Source: Vibrio sinensis
GTDB lineage: Bacteria; Pseudomonadota; Gammaproteobacteria; Enterobacterales; Vibrionaceae
Reading direction: 5' to 3'
Assembly (NCBI RefSeq): GCF_003605645.1
Contig: NZ_QVMU01000004.1
Span: 124,001-188,000, forward strand
Length of the DNA stretch: 64,000 bases
In this document: one piece after another, positions 26,553-36,337 of the stretch
Position numbering within the stretch: the first letter of the stretch is position 1
Layout of the letters: every line of letters starts with the position of its first letter
The notes under the pieces: model-generated
What the model saw: only the letters and a program-made list of their open reading frames with translations
What the model was told of the DNA's origin: nothing
The model's database searches: none
Translations under genes and position numbers: made by a program

Positions 26553-27128
26553 ATGCAACTATCTCAACTTACCCAAACCATTTTTGACCATCTTTACCGC
26601 GATATTTCAGAATTCCGTAGTACATTTGATCTTCCTGTCGCATCACCAACTAGCTTAGATGAGAAAGCCGATACTCTTCACACTTCACTGATCATCGAAG
26701 AGTTAACTGAACTGGCTGAAGCTGACAATAAAACCGAGCAAGCTGATGCCATCGTTGATAGTGTTTACGTATTGATGGGCCGTCTTGTTCACCTAGGTGA
26801 TAGCAAAGTTGAAGACAACTTAGCAATTAGCTACCTTGTTGACCTACTACTGAATGTTGCTGTGAATCGTGGTATCGACTTCCTACCATGTTGGGATGAA
26901 GTTCACTCAAGCAACATGAGTAAAGTGTGCCGAAGCGAATCTGAGTACGCTGATACTGAAGCTTTCTATGCAGAGCAAAACATCAAACTGATGGCGGTTC
27001 AAAAAGGCGATTACATTATCGCTAAGTGCGCGGAAGATTTTGTTTCAGAAGCAAAAACAATCCGCCAAGGTAAGGTTTTAAAATCAGTGTATTACCGTCC
27101 AGCTGATCTAGCGCCGCTTACTAAGTAA
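26553..27128 (+). CDS. MazG-like/all-alpha NTP pyrophosphohydrolase family protein
   Basis: 191 residues from the ATG at 26553, which has GGAA about 8 bp upstream; 45 codons are open before it but have no ribosome site. The N-terminal part contains EELTELAEADNKTEQADAIVD, the ExxE...ExxD metal-binding arrangement of the MazG/HisE all-alpha pyrophosphatases. The C-terminal ~90 residues are not typical MazG. It probably hydrolyses a nucleoside triphosphate, acting as a house-cleaning enzyme. Followed by a strong bidirectional terminator. Confidence 0.75.
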   Translation: MQLSQLTQTIFDHLYRDISEFRSTFDLPVASPTSLDEKADTLHTSLIIEELTELAEADNKTEQADAIVDSVYVLMGRLVHLGDSKVEDNLAISYLVDLLLNVAVNRGIDFLPCWDEVHSSNMSKVCRSESEYADTEAFYAEQNIKLMAVQKGDYIIAKCAEDFVSEAKTIRQGKVLKSVYYRPADLAPLTK

Positions 27129-27183
27129 TACCTTATTTTAATAAGGCTCGCTTCTATAACACTTGTTATAAAAAACAGAACAT

Positions 27184-27213
27184 AAAACGCCGCTTTTGTA
27201 TGAGCGGCGTTTT
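27184..27213. terminator. Bidirectional terminator
   Basis: AAAACGCCGCT / AGCGGCGTTTT, an 11-bp perfect stem with an 8-nt loop, between the MazG-like gene and the convergent LysR gene. Confidence 0.85.
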
Positions 27214-27214
27214 G

Positions 27215-28081
27215 TTAAAACAAAGGAATGTTGCCTTTCTTGGCTACCCATTCAAGCAACTGTTTTGCCGCTTTTGATAAGATTTGATTTTGACGAACCA
27301 CATAGCCAAAATCTGTGGTGGGAAACATCGTTAAAGGGGTCACTTTCGCAGTTTCTGACAGTTTGGTGTTCACAGAGAAATCCGGCACAATTGCCGTTCC
27401 AAAACCCGCTACCGCCCAATCTAGTTGCGCCTCGACACTCCCAACTTCAAAGACGCGATACTTTTTAAGTTTGAGTAATGGCAATGCCGCATCAATCAGT
27501 TCTCGAGTTCGCGTATCATGACCCAACAAGATTAGTGTCGGGATCTCATCACGTTCACCCCACTCGGTAATATTTTCACCATACGCCCACCATTGCACCT
27601 CAGCGAGTGAGGTAAATTGTAACTGCTGACTCTCTTTGTGTGCGATAACAAAACCGATATCCGCTTTCGCATCGCGAACCAAATTCGCCGCTTGGCTCGA
27701 TGTGGTATTAAATAACGTTAAATCCAGCCCCGGAAACTGCTGTTTAAACTTTTGAATCGGATCTATCAGCATTCGGCGTGACACAATATCGCTGGCAGCA
27801 ATAGAAAGTTTACCTTGGAGTAAGTCACTCATTGCATTTAAGTCATGCTGACAAACATCCAATTCTTTTAATACCAATTTGGCCGTTTTAAGTAAGCGCT
27901 CCCCTGCTTGGGTCAATTGTACAGGGTTTCGCTCAATCAACCGAGTTCGAGTTGCTTGCTCTAATTGCTTGATCTGCAGGCTAACATTCGGTTGTGTCAT
28001 GTGTAAGGCTTGACCTGTTTTTCCAAAATGTTTCAACTCAGCTAAGGTTGCAAACGTTTTTAACCAATGAATATCTAACAC
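27215..28081 (-). CDS. LysR-family transcriptional regulator divergent from purA2
   Basis: 288 residues from a GTG at 28081 (LDIHWLKTFATLAE follows). A TTG nine codons upstream (28108) is possible but has no ribosome site. N-terminal HTH (FGKTGQALHMTQPNVSLQIKQLE) and a LysR substrate-binding domain. It lies back to back with purA2, ~105 bp between starts, and is therefore a candidate regulator of that gene. The effector is unknown. Confidence 0.85.
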   Translation of the reverse strand: MLDIHWLKTFATLAELKHFGKTGQALHMTQPNVSLQIKQLEQATRTRLIERNPVQLTQAGERLLKTAKLVLKELDVCQHDLNAMSDLLQGKLSIAASDIVSRRMLIDPIQKFKQQFPGLDLTLFNTTSSQAANLVRDAKADIGFVIAHKESQQLQFTSLAEVQWWAYGENITEWGERDEIPTLILLGHDTRTRELIDAALPLLKLKKYRVFEVGSVEAQLDWAVAGFGTAIVPDFSVNTKLSETAKVTPLTMFPTTDFGYVVRQNQILSKAAKQLLEWVAKKGNIPLF

Positions 28082-28185
28082 AACCGCCCCATATGGAATT
28101 CTTATCAAGGTTATTAGTATAATTAATTTCTCTTATTTAGTCAGCATAGATATGATGATTTTCCAAACCTGTGGAGAGAAATATC

Positions 28186-29442
28186 ATGACATCAATCGTT
28201 GTTGTTGGCGCAAACTGGGGTGACGAAGGCAAAGGCCGTATCGTTGACTTTTTAGCAAATGATGCAGCTGCAAGTATCCGTTTCCAAGGCGGTAATAATG
28301 CCGGCCATACTGTGGTAAACGACCTTGGCACTTTCAAGCTTCACCAATTACCAAGTGGTGTTTTCAACCCAGGTTGTCTAGCGGTTCTTGGCCCAGGTAT
28401 GGTTATTAGCCCTGAAGCACTTTCAATTGAATTGGCAGAAGTACAAGCCGCTGGCGTTGATGTGAACCTTTGCATCTCTGATCGTGCAGTATTATGTCTA
28501 CCGATTCACGCTCTTGAAGACACACTTGAAGAACAACGTCTTGGTGATGCAGCTTACGGCTCAACTCGTCAAGGTATTGCACCAGTGTACGGCGATCGCG
28601 TAATGAAAAAAGGCATTTTGGTTGGTTGGTTAAAACAGCCAGAAGTGCTACGTGAGCGTTTACAGTTCATGCTTGATTGGAAATTACCGCAGCTACGTGC
28701 TCTATACCCTGATCACGAATTCACAGAAACTGCTGAAGAAATCACTCAGTGGCTACTTGAAGTCTCTGCACCGTGGCGCGATGCAATTTGCAACGTAACA
28801 ACACCACTAAAACAGATTCAAGAACAACAACAAAACCTATTGTTTGAAGCACAACTTGGTGCTGGCCGCGATCTTATCTACGGCGAATACCCATGGACAA
28901 CTTCATCGAATGTTGTTTCTACTTATGCTGGTATTGGTGGTGGTCTTCCTGCTCTTCGCCTTGACCGCATCATCGCAGTAGCAAAAGCTTTCAGCTCATC
29001 AGTAGGTACAGGTACACTGATCACTGCAATGGAAGAGCAAGATGCATTCCGTGAAGCATCAAACGAGTTTGGCGCAACAACAGGTCGTCCTCGCGATATG
29101 GGTTATTTCGATGCGGTTGCGACACGTAACGGTGTTGATATCCAAGCGGCAACAGAAGTCGCATTGACTAAGATCGACTGCTTAACTGGCCTTGAAGATC
29201 TAAAAATCTGTGTCGCTTACGATGGTGACCATGCTGAAAACCCAATTTGGCCACAAACTGCTTCTCTAACACCAGTTTATGAGCAAATGGAAACATGGCA
29301 TGAAGACATCACTGGTTGTCGTGAATTCGACCAACTACCTAAAGCAGCACAAGCGTACGTATTACGTATTGAAGAGCTAATGGGTGTTCCAGTGAAAATG
29401 GTTTCTGTAGGCCCAGGTCGTGAACAGATGATCATGCGTTAA
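28186..29442 (+). CDS. purA2: Adenylosuccinate synthetase, second/divergent type (PurA2)
   Basis: 418 residues from the ATG at 28186 (ribosome site GGAGAG); a GTG at 28171 lies within that site. It forms adenylosuccinate from IMP, aspartate and GTP. The P-loop NWGDEGKGR has catalytic Asp13, and GGNNAGHTV has His41. The protein is shorter (418) than the usual ~430-residue Vibrio PurA and quite divergent. It resembles the second PurA known in some Vibrio species. Asp13 is retained, so it is not a PurZ-type diaminopurine enzyme. Strong codon bias suggests decent expression. Confidence 0.88.
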   Translation: MTSIVVVGANWGDEGKGRIVDFLANDAAASIRFQGGNNAGHTVVNDLGTFKLHQLPSGVFNPGCLAVLGPGMVISPEALSIELAEVQAAGVDVNLCISDRAVLCLPIHALEDTLEEQRLGDAAYGSTRQGIAPVYGDRVMKKGILVGWLKQPEVLRERLQFMLDWKLPQLRALYPDHEFTETAEEITQWLLEVSAPWRDAICNVTTPLKQIQEQQQNLLFEAQLGAGRDLIYGEYPWTTSSNVVSTYAGIGGGLPALRLDRIIAVAKAFSSSVGTGTLITAMEEQDAFREASNEFGATTGRPRDMGYFDAVATRNGVDIQAATEVALTKIDCLTGLEDLKICVAYDGDHAENPIWPQTASLTPVYEQMETWHEDITGCREFDQLPKAAQAYVLRIEELMGVPVKMVSVGPGREQMIMR

Positions 29443-29465
29443 TCACACTTAAAAAATGACTGATG

Positions 29466-29500
29466 ACAGCCCTAATTTGAATAAAGTTAGGGCTGTTTTT
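29466..29500 (+). terminator. Terminator of purA2
   Basis: ACAGCCCTAA / TTAGGGCTGT, a 10-bp perfect stem with an 11-nt loop, followed by TTTT. The rest of the gap to 29752 holds only AT-rich promoter sequence for the next gene. Confidence 0.85.
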
Positions 29501-29752
29501 GTATCTGCACTACCCTATCTATCTTGCGAAACCCCAGTTCCTCTCGCTCAAATCCCCCCCTGCGTTTCTAGGTATGTTTCTAGGAGTTAACGCTAGTTTT
29601 AAAAAACCAATTAGCACTAAGTATTAGAAACATAGTTTTCAGCAATCCAATTTTCTTTGTCATTTCATAATATTGAGCGTAAGTTGTTCTATGATAACTA
29701 TTAACCCAGCCACCACTGCCGTGATAGACGGTTCGAAAGGTAAGACAACATT

Positions 29753-30838
29753 ATGAAAAAGACCTTATTGGCATTGCTGTTCGCATCTTGTTTTAACTAC
29801 AGTGCGAATGCGTGTACTGGAATTACCCTTTCCACGACGGATAACGACCATATTCAAGCCCGAACCATTGAATGGGGCCACAATGACTTAAACAGTAAAT
29901 TGATCATTTCACCAAGAAATCACACGTTTACCTCTACTATGCCAGACCAAAAATCAGGCTTAAGCTGGACAAGCAAGTATGGATTTGCGGGTATTTCCGT
30001 CAGTGACGATCGCTTTATTGCTGAGGGCATAAACGAACAAGGTCTTAGTGCCGGTTTATTCTATTTCAAAAACTATGGCTCTTTAGCCAAATATGATCCG
30101 AATAAAACAGACAACAACATTACTGACATGGATTTTGTCCGTTGGATGCTAAGCCAATTCAAAACCGTTGCTGAAGTTGAAGCTGCTCTAAACAAGATTA
30201 AGATTGTGACGGTTTATTTTGATGCACAAGGCAATCCATCACCAACGGCACACTGGCGTGTATCCGACAAACAAGGCAATAGCATCGTGATTGAAATTAT
30301 GGATCACGGCAAGATCAATATTCATAAAAATACAGCTAAAGTGCTCACCAATGCCCCTGATTATAATTGGCAAGTCACCAATCTAAACAACTATATCAAT
30401 CTCCATCCAGGCAGCAGTCCTGCACAGAAAATCAATGATGTCGATGCATTTTCATTCGGAGTTGGTTCGAGCTTCGTCGGTCTGCCCGGTGATATTTCGC
30501 CACCATCGCGTTTTGTCCGTGCTGCGTTTTACGTGAATAGCGCCCCTAAACCACAAACATCGCAACAAGCGGTTTCTCAGGCATTCCATATTCTAAATAA
30601 CTTCGATATTCCTATTGGTAGTGAGTTTACCGATAAAACACATATTCCAGATTTACCGAGCGCGACCCAATGGACATCCGTTATTGATCAAAATAATGGC
30701 TTGTTGTTCTATAAAACCATGCACGACAGCACCATCAAACGCGTCGATTTGAACACGCTTAACTTTGATGCAAAACAAGAAGTGAAACAGAAATTGGATA
30801 ATGGCAAATTCCATTACCAGGATGTAACCGTAAAATAA
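29753..30838 (+). CDS. Secreted choloylglycine hydrolase / penicillin V acylase family (Ntn hydrolase)
   Basis: 361 residues. A signal peptide of 20 residues ends SANA and is followed directly by Cys21 (CTGITLSTTDN), the N-terminal nucleophile exposed after cleavage. This matches Gram-negative penicillin V acylases and related amidases; the early Arg in IQARTIEWG is the conserved substrate-site residue. The substrate could be bile salts, penicillin V or N-acyl-homoserine lactones; sequence alone does not decide. Likely periplasmic, monocistronic. Confidence 0.85.
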   Translation: MKKTLLALLFASCFNYSANACTGITLSTTDNDHIQARTIEWGHNDLNSKLIISPRNHTFTSTMPDQKSGLSWTSKYGFAGISVSDDRFIAEGINEQGLSAGLFYFKNYGSLAKYDPNKTDNNITDMDFVRWMLSQFKTVAEVEAALNKIKIVTVYFDAQGNPSPTAHWRVSDKQGNSIVIEIMDHGKINIHKNTAKVLTNAPDYNWQVTNLNNYINLHPGSSPAQKINDVDAFSFGVGSSFVGLPGDISPPSRFVRAAFYVNSAPKPQTSQQAVSQAFHILNNFDIPIGSEFTDKTHIPDLPSATQWTSVIDQNNGLLFYKTMHDSTIKRVDLNTLNFDAKQEVKQKLDNGKFHYQDVTVK

Positions 30839-30870
30839 GAACTTACCATTACGGGTGAGTGTATAACTAT

Positions 30871-30903
30871 AATGAGCGATGACATTCGTCGTCATCGCTC
30901 ATT
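30871..30903. terminator. Strong hairpin after the Ntn-hydrolase gene
   Basis: AATGAGCGATGAC / GTCATCGCTCATT, a 13-bp perfect stem with a 7-nt loop. No clean T-run, but T-rich sequence follows 15 bp on. Confidence 0.6.
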
Positions 30904-30987
30904 GATCTAGCATTTAATTTTAGTTTTAGTAACAAGAGAACTACCTGATGTAGATTCACTATGTGAACAGGTGGAATCCTAGTGCTG

Positions 30988-31075
30988 CTATTACTGTTAC
31001 TATTACTGTTACTATTACTGTTACTATTACTATTACTATTACTATTACTATTACTATTACTATTACTATTACTAT
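30988..31075. repeat. Hexanucleotide microsatellite (ATTACT)n
   Basis: About fourteen 6-bp units. The first part alternates ATTACT with GTTACT; the last eight or so are uninterrupted. It lies between convergent genes, ending 21 bp from the btuD stop. Confidence 0.9.
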
Positions 31076-31096
31076 GTTTAGTATGACTGATATGGC

Positions 31097-31912
31097 TTAA
31101 TCGAACAGTAAAATAGATTGCCCTTTCACCATCACTCTTTCTACTTGCGTATGATAAACCCGAGATAAAAGCTCTGGGTCTAATACACTTTGTACTGGTC
31201 CTTCCGCTTGCATTACGCCTTTATCTAATAGTACCGCTTTATCTGCGTATTTCGCGGTTCGGTTCAAATCATGATTAGACATAATCACAGCAATTCCCAA
31301 GCTCGATACATGTTGAATTAATTGATAAAGCAACCCCTCCTGACCAATATCTAGCGGTGCTGCTGGCTCATCTAAAATCAATAATTTGGCAAATGGGTTC
31401 AGGCTTGGCCACACTTGTAAACAGATCGCGCACAATCGAACACGCTGCCACTCCCCGCCCGACAAATGGTGAATCGAACGATGAAGTTTATCTTCTAATC
31501 GCAACAATCCTGTTAGTTCATTAACCACGCGATTGATTTCTGACGCATTGATTTTTGACGCATTGATTTCTGACGTTTTGGCGTCCAAGGAATTGATTTT
31601 TGATGCGTTGCCTTTCGTCTGATTGGGAATCGAAAGTGAAAGGTATTGCGCCACATCAAGGTTAAAAGCAGGACGGTCTGACTGACTGAGCATCGCACGG
31701 TAGGAAGCTAAAGTTTCAAGAGACGCCGACGCTACATTCAAATCAAAAATTTCAACTTGACCTTTATAAGGCAATAGTCCGGCAATCGCACTAAGTAAGG
31801 TACTTTTACCGCTTCCATTTGGCCCAATCACATGGATGATTTCCCCCGCTTTACATTGAAAAGATAGCGGTAATAAGCGTGAACTAACAGAAACGCCATT
31901 AACGTGAATCAT
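31097..31912 (-). CDS. btuD: Vitamin B12 import ATP-binding protein
   Basis: 271 residues. Walker [10 protein letters not shown], signature [11 protein letters not shown], Walker B LLILDEP and H-loop SNHDLN are all present. It powers BtuC for cobalamin import across the inner membrane. The family is usually ~250 residues; the excess is explained by a 25-residue insertion of pentapeptide repeats ([10 protein letters not shown] type) between the Q-loop region and the signature. The start overlaps the end of btuC by 14 bp, so the genes are coupled. btuF is not in this window. Confidence 0.88.
   Translation of the reverse strand: MIHVNGVSVSSRLLPLSFQCKAGEIIHVIGPNGSGKSTLLSAIAGLLPYKGQVEIFDLNVASASLETLASYRAMLSQSDRPAFNLDVAQYLSLSIPNQTKGNASKINSLDAKTSEINASKINASEINRVVNELTGLLRLEDKLHRSIHHLSGGEWQRVRLCAICLQVWPSLNPFAKLLILDEPAAPLDIGQEGLLYQLIQHVSSLGIAVIMSNHDLNRTAKYADKAVLLDKGVMQAEGPVQSVLDPELLSRVYHTQVERVMVKGQSILLFD
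31532..31606. repeat. Five tandem 15-bp repeats inside btuD
   Basis: Units of 15 bp from 31532, with consensus ATTGATTT(C/T)TGACGC. Units 1, 2, 3 and 5 are close copies and unit 4 is divergent. They keep the frame and add 25 residues to BtuD. Confidence 0.85.
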
Positions 31913-32894
31913 GATTTTTCACCAACATCCAAATGAAAACAGGAGCGCCTAAAGAAGTCGTGACCACACCTAAGGGAAGTTCCGCTGAATTGAGTGCGGT
32001 TCGAGCGACAATATCCGCAACCGCTAATAGCATCGCGCCAAACAGAGCCGACAAAGGCAGTAAAAAACGATTTTCACTACCCAAAGCAAGGCGCAGAAGG
32101 TGAGGAACGACCAAGCCGACAAAACCGATAACGCCACCTAAAGCAACTGACCCACCCACCAAAATAGAAATTGCGAGAATCAATTTCCAGCGCACCGCTT
32201 CGACATCGACACCTAGTTGCTTCGCATGAAGCTCGCCCATCATTAACTTATCCAGTAATTGCCCTTTGGCGCATAACCACACCACCAGCGGCAACATTAC
32301 CAAAGTAACGACATGCTGATACCAACTCGCACCACCAAGGCTTCCCATCAACCAATACATCAACTGACGCAGGCTTAAGTCATCACTAAAATAGAAAGCC
32401 CAAGTCACCACAGCGCCAGTTAAAATCCCTAACGCCACACCAACCAACAACAAACGTGTTGTGGTTAAGCGTAGAGCCCGAGCCATGGAAACAAGCAATA
32501 AAGTAAACAGCAATGCTCCGATAATAGCGGCAATCATAAAGCCAATCGGCGTTGCAAAGGCTGGGATAAAGAATAAAACGATCACCATCATGACGCTGGC
32601 ACCCCCAGAAATCCCAAGCACTCCGGGTTCTGCCAATACATTGCCGAGCATCACTTGCAGTACTGCTCCTGACACGGCCAAGGATGCACCTATGGTTAGC
32701 GCGGCAAGTAAGCGAGGTAAACGAAGCTGTAGAATCAACTGCTGCTGAAGCTGGGTCAGTTCTGAAAATGGCGATATGAAGACCTCACCAACCATCAAAT
32801 AGACGGCGCTGATGATAAATAGCAAAGCCAGTAGCGTCCAAGTAACGCGCCGCCAACGAGTGTGCTTACGAATGATTAACTCAGTGAATTCCAT
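31899..32894 (-). CDS. btuC: Vitamin B12 ABC transporter permease
   Basis: 331 residues with about ten membrane segments. It has the FecCD-family signatures [20 protein letters not shown] near the N-terminus and the coupling-helix region [16 protein letters not shown]. It forms the cobalamin translocation channel with BtuD. The gene before it (astE) ends with a terminator, so btuCD has its own promoter between 32895 and 32940 or overlapping the hairpin. I see no cobalamin riboswitch there. Confidence 0.88.
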   Translation of the reverse strand: MEFTELIIRKHTRWRRVTWTLLALLFIISAVYLMVGEVFISPFSELTQLQQQLILQLRLPRLLAALTIGASLAVSGAVLQVMLGNVLAEPGVLGISGGASVMMVIVLFFIPAFATPIGFMIAAIIGALLFTLLLVSMARALRLTTTRLLLVGVALGILTGAVVTWAFYFSDDLSLRQLMYWLMGSLGGASWYQHVVTLVMLPLVVWLCAKGQLLDKLMMGELHAKQLGVDVEAVRWKLILAISILVGGSVALGGVIGFVGLVVPHLLRLALGSENRFLLPLSALFGAMLLAVADIVARTALNSAELPLGVVTTSLGAPVFIWMLVKNHDSR

Positions 32895-32940
32895 GAAAAT
32901 ACGAAGCGGATGGTTAGCCAGCTTTAAAGATAGGAAAAAT

Positions 32941-32968
32941 AATGGCTCAACGATACCGTCAAGCCATT
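32941..32968 (-). terminator. Terminator of astE
   Basis: AATGGCT / AGCCATT outer stem with an inner GACG/CGTT pairing. On the minus strand it is followed by ATTTTTCC. Confidence 0.75.
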
Positions 32969-33031
32969 AAAATAGAAAGCAATTATAAGAACTCGTCTAA
33001 AAAACGTTGTATTACTACAAAGCCTGAGACT

Positions 33032-34060
33032 TTAATCGTATACAATTTGATCGTCTTCGTAACGAATCTTGACCGGGCAGACCATTAATGCGGCTCGCTG
33101 GCCTATAGCTACATTTCGATTTGGAAAAACAATCGCTTCGCTTTCGTTTTTCGCCATCAAAGGTTTATCGCCATCATGACCAAAAACTTCACCGTGTTTA
33201 AAGGAAGTAAAGTTTTCAACATTCTCATCAAACATAAAGTCAAAATCATCGTGCAGACGAACAATCGTACGGCTCACTCGATATAACACAGGTTGACGAG
33301 GCAAATGTTCAGCTTCTGCTGAAGAGATTAAATCGCGAAGTGCTAAATCAAAGGCAACCAATTTTTCAAGTTGATTCTCCCCTAGACGCGCAACACGGCC
33401 TAATTCAACCGTCAACGCTTGTGCACTGTGTACCTCAGCACTAAACCAACTGAAAGTGCTCGATGGCGCATTAGAAAACAACACAGCATCAAGGTGTGCA
33501 CTTTGCATAAATTGCATCAACGCCTTGCTTCTGACTGGATGTCGAGTTTTAGGGCTCACTGCAAAGGTGTAATGTTTAGATAAACGGATCGCACAATGTA
33601 AATCGAGATGCCAGCGATTTTCTGGCTTAACATCGGAATAGAACTGCGCCACCATCGCTTTCAAATTGCGGGCAATGGCCAATTCTTTATCTTCAGGGTG
33701 CGTCTTTTCATCAAACAAGCGGTTTAGGTTTGATTCGACAAAGCGAGTATGTGCGTTAGTCGCTTCAGGGTGGGCAATGATAAACAGTAAACGCTGTGTC
33801 ACTGGCTGAAAACCAGACTGAATATCCTCGACGATTTTATCCACTAACTCCATCGGGGCCGTTTCGTTACCATGAATACCACAGGAAACAATCACGTGCT
33901 TACTATCTGAGGTTAAATTCGCAGGACAAACTTCCAACACACCACGCTGGTGAATAATAAATCGCGTACCGGCGGCAACGACAGTGTCGTTCGCTGGCAT
34001 CTCTTGCTCTAAATCCAGACTATCAAAAAGAAATGATTGGCGAAAAAAGCTCTTCGTCAT
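33032..34060 (-). CDS. astE: Succinylglutamate desuccinylase
   Basis: 342 residues. It has the M14-like zinc aminoacylase signature GIHGNETAP near residue 70, then HLDLHCAIR, the third zinc ligand, and VELGRVARLG. It hydrolyses N-succinylglutamate to glutamate and succinate, the last step of the arginine succinyltransferase pathway. The other ast genes are not nearby, as is common in Vibrio. The start follows AAGGAGTAGCGC. Single gene, with a terminator downstream. Confidence 0.92.
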   Translation of the reverse strand: MTKSFFRQSFLFDSLDLEQEMPANDTVVAAGTRFIIHQRGVLEVCPANLTSDSKHVIVSCGIHGNETAPMELVDKIVEDIQSGFQPVTQRLLFIIAHPEATNAHTRFVESNLNRLFDEKTHPEDKELAIARNLKAMVAQFYSDVKPENRWHLDLHCAIRLSKHYTFAVSPKTRHPVRSKALMQFMQSAHLDAVLFSNAPSSTFSWFSAEVHSAQALTVELGRVARLGENQLEKLVAFDLALRDLISSAEAEHLPRQPVLYRVSRTIVRLHDDFDFMFDENVENFTSFKHGEVFGHDGDKPLMAKNESEAIVFPNRNVAIGQRAALMVCPVKIRYEDDQIVYD

Positions 34061-34375
34061 GCGCTACTCCTTTATTGCACAGCGAGTATGTTAATGAATT
34101 GTTCCAATAATTATTGTTGTTACGATCCCACTTATTAACACCAACCTGGGGGAATCGTCGTAAAAACAAGAATTATGACGCCCAAGACTGTCGCCAATAT
34201 TGGGATAGAAAGCGAACGCTGCGCGGTTTTCTGAGTACTTACTCAATGTGGAAATAATATCACATCTATTTCAATATTTTTCTTGATCTTACAACACGCA
34301 AGATCAAGAAATCGAAACAGCTCACAATATAAATCCAAAGCTGAATGCTATGGCTTCATACTCTGATTTTGAACA
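34061..34375. other. Noncoding spacer with a 12-bp hairpin
   Basis: 315 bp between astE and pepF. It holds a perfect hairpin TTTCTTGATCTT / AAGATCAAGAAA at 34279-34311 with a 9-nt loop. As it lies downstream of no plus-strand gene and upstream of astE, it may be a leader or operator element. No gene seen. Confidence 0.5.
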
Positions 34376-36166
34376 TCAGCTTTGAGCTAATAACTGTTCA
34401 AATTGCTCAACCTTAACATTAATATTATCAATGCTTTGCTGCCAGAAATCAGCCTGACCTAATTCCATTCCTAAATGTTTCGAAACCAGCTCTTCGGCCA
34501 TCATAGTGCCGGTATCGCGCAGCAAACACACGTAATCTTGATAAAAGGCTTCACCTTTCGCTTCTCGTTGCGCGTAAACACCTTGGCTAAACAAATAACC
34601 AAACAGGTATGGGTAATTATAGAAACTGACTTGAGAGATAGAAAAATGGAGTTTACTCGCCCAGAAATAAGTGTCAGGTTCACTCATGGAATCGCCATAC
34701 CACTCAGACCATACTGAACTCATCAGTTCGCAAAGTTGAGTTGCGCTCAATTCTCCATCTCCACGCTGTTCATAGAACTGTTTTTCAAACTCAAATCGCA
34801 CCGGAATATTCACAAGCAACGCATAACAAGACGAAAGCTCCTCCCAGAGCATTTCTAGTTTCTCTTCTCTGGTTTGCGCTTGTTCCAACAAATAATCACG
34901 AACTATGTTTTCTGCAAAAATAGATGCGGTTTCTGCTAGCGTCATTGGGTAACGTGTTTGTACCAATGGCATATCGCGCATAATCCAGTTATGGAAAGCA
35001 TGACCAAGTTCATGTGCAAGCGTCAGCAAATCAGAGCGACTGCCACCCCAAGTCATAAAAACCAATGGTGAACGTGTGGCAGCAAATTTTGTGCAATAAG
35101 CGCCTAAGCGGCGGTTTTCCGATGGTGCAGCATCAATCCAACCATTTTCAACCATCAGATCAACAAAATCCGCCATCTCTTGGTCAACTTTTGCAAACGC
35201 CGCCTTAATCACTTCGATACCCTCATCAAAGCTGTAAACCTTAGGTTCTACGTCCGTTAAACTTGGCATACCCGCCATGTGATTCCATGGTTTCATCGAA
35301 TCTAAGCCATGCACTTTAGCCATCAACTGCCCAGCTTTTTGGCCCACATTACGATTTTGTTTGGCGGTGTTCATCATCGCATCCAGTGTTTCACTCGAAA
35401 TACGGCTATCGTGGAGACTTGGTTCTAGGAAATGAACAGGGCGATGATAAGAACGTTTTTGATATTCACTTAAACGCCAACCAGAAAGCGCATTCAATAT
35501 CGAAGCAAAACTTTCTTGATGCAATTGCATTGCACCTTGAATCGCTCGCCATGCTGGTTCTTGTTGAGAAAAATCCGTACCGTACAGCAGGCTTGCTGCC
35601 TGTGAGAATCCGACTTTTTTTGACGAATCAGATGACAACTCAACTTGGAGCGAACCGGTCAAGTTATCATACAAGCGTCCCCAAGCATCGCGCCCATCCA
35701 CTTTCATCGCGGCGAGTAACTGCTCTTCTACAACGCTTAACTTGGTGTCCGAAACACGACGTGCGCATGCAATTTGAAAAGCTTGCCCATAAATGTCACC
35801 ACTTTCATGGTCTAACACTTGCGTCACAAAATCGATTGGCGCATGGGTCAGAGTATCTTCATAAGGGGTGTAAGCTTGTACCAGTTGAGAGCTTAACTTC
35901 GCTACTTTACCAATGAATGCTTTCGCTTCTTGATGTGTCGCGTCGACAGAAGCATAACAATTTGCAAAAGTATTAACCGTAGATAACAACTGCCCCGCTG
36001 CTTCATTGGTTTGAATGGCATTTTGCATCACAGTCACCGCATCGCGGCGGTCAACGTAACTGTTTAAAACATCAATACACTGCTCGATTAAAGCAATATC
36101 TTGCTGAATTTTGTCATCTTGTAAGCTTTGATATGCGATTGAAAGATCCCAACTTGGCGTTGTCAT
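34376..36166 (-). CDS. pepF: M3-family oligoendopeptidase (PepF type)
   Basis: 596 residues. Zinc motif HELGH at residues 385-389 in LTLAHELGHAFHNW, with the helical M3 body around it and the downstream FYNYPYLFGYLFSQGVY conserved in oligoendopeptidase F. It degrades short peptides in the cytosol; no signal peptide is present. The start at 36166 is preceded by AAAGGAACATAAAA. Monocistronic. The cob operon lies upstream on the same strand, separated by ~170 bp. Confidence 0.9.
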   Translation of the reverse strand: MTTPSWDLSIAYQSLQDDKIQQDIALIEQCIDVLNSYVDRRDAVTVMQNAIQTNEAAGQLLSTVNTFANCYASVDATHQEAKAFIGKVAKLSSQLVQAYTPYEDTLTHAPIDFVTQVLDHESGDIYGQAFQIACARRVSDTKLSVVEEQLLAAMKVDGRDAWGRLYDNLTGSLQVELSSDSSKKVGFSQAASLLYGTDFSQQEPAWRAIQGAMQLHQESFASILNALSGWRLSEYQKRSYHRPVHFLEPSLHDSRISSETLDAMMNTAKQNRNVGQKAGQLMAKVHGLDSMKPWNHMAGMPSLTDVEPKVYSFDEGIEVIKAAFAKVDQEMADFVDLMVENGWIDAAPSENRRLGAYCTKFAATRSPLVFMTWGGSRSDLLTLAHELGHAFHNWIMRDMPLVQTRYPMTLAETASIFAENIVRDYLLEQAQTREEKLEMLWEELSSCYALLVNIPVRFEFEKQFYEQRGDGELSATQLCELMSSVWSEWYGDSMSEPDTYFWASKLHFSISQVSFYNYPYLFGYLFSQGVYAQREAKGEAFYQDYVCLLRDTGTMMAEELVSKHLGMELGQADFWQQSIDNINVKVEQFEQLLAQS

Positions 36167-36337
36167 TTTTATGTTCCTTTTCGCGATGGTTGCCTGTCAT
36201 GATTCGATTGTTGAACAGCCTAATTATGTACTGATTAACGACGACACTGACCCATTTTTGTACTCATTATTTTCATGAGATATTAATTCTATACAATATT
36301 CACTTCGTGCCATTCAGCATTGTAACGATTTAGCATG

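Noticed and set aside
28186..29442. PurZ-type diaminopurine synthetase
   Set aside because: The catalytic Asp13 that PurZ lacks is present, and no phage genes are nearby.
35386..35916. 176-codon open frame on the plus strand opposite pepF
   Set aside because: It lies wholly antisense to a convincing M3 peptidase and has no ribosome site or recognisable domain.
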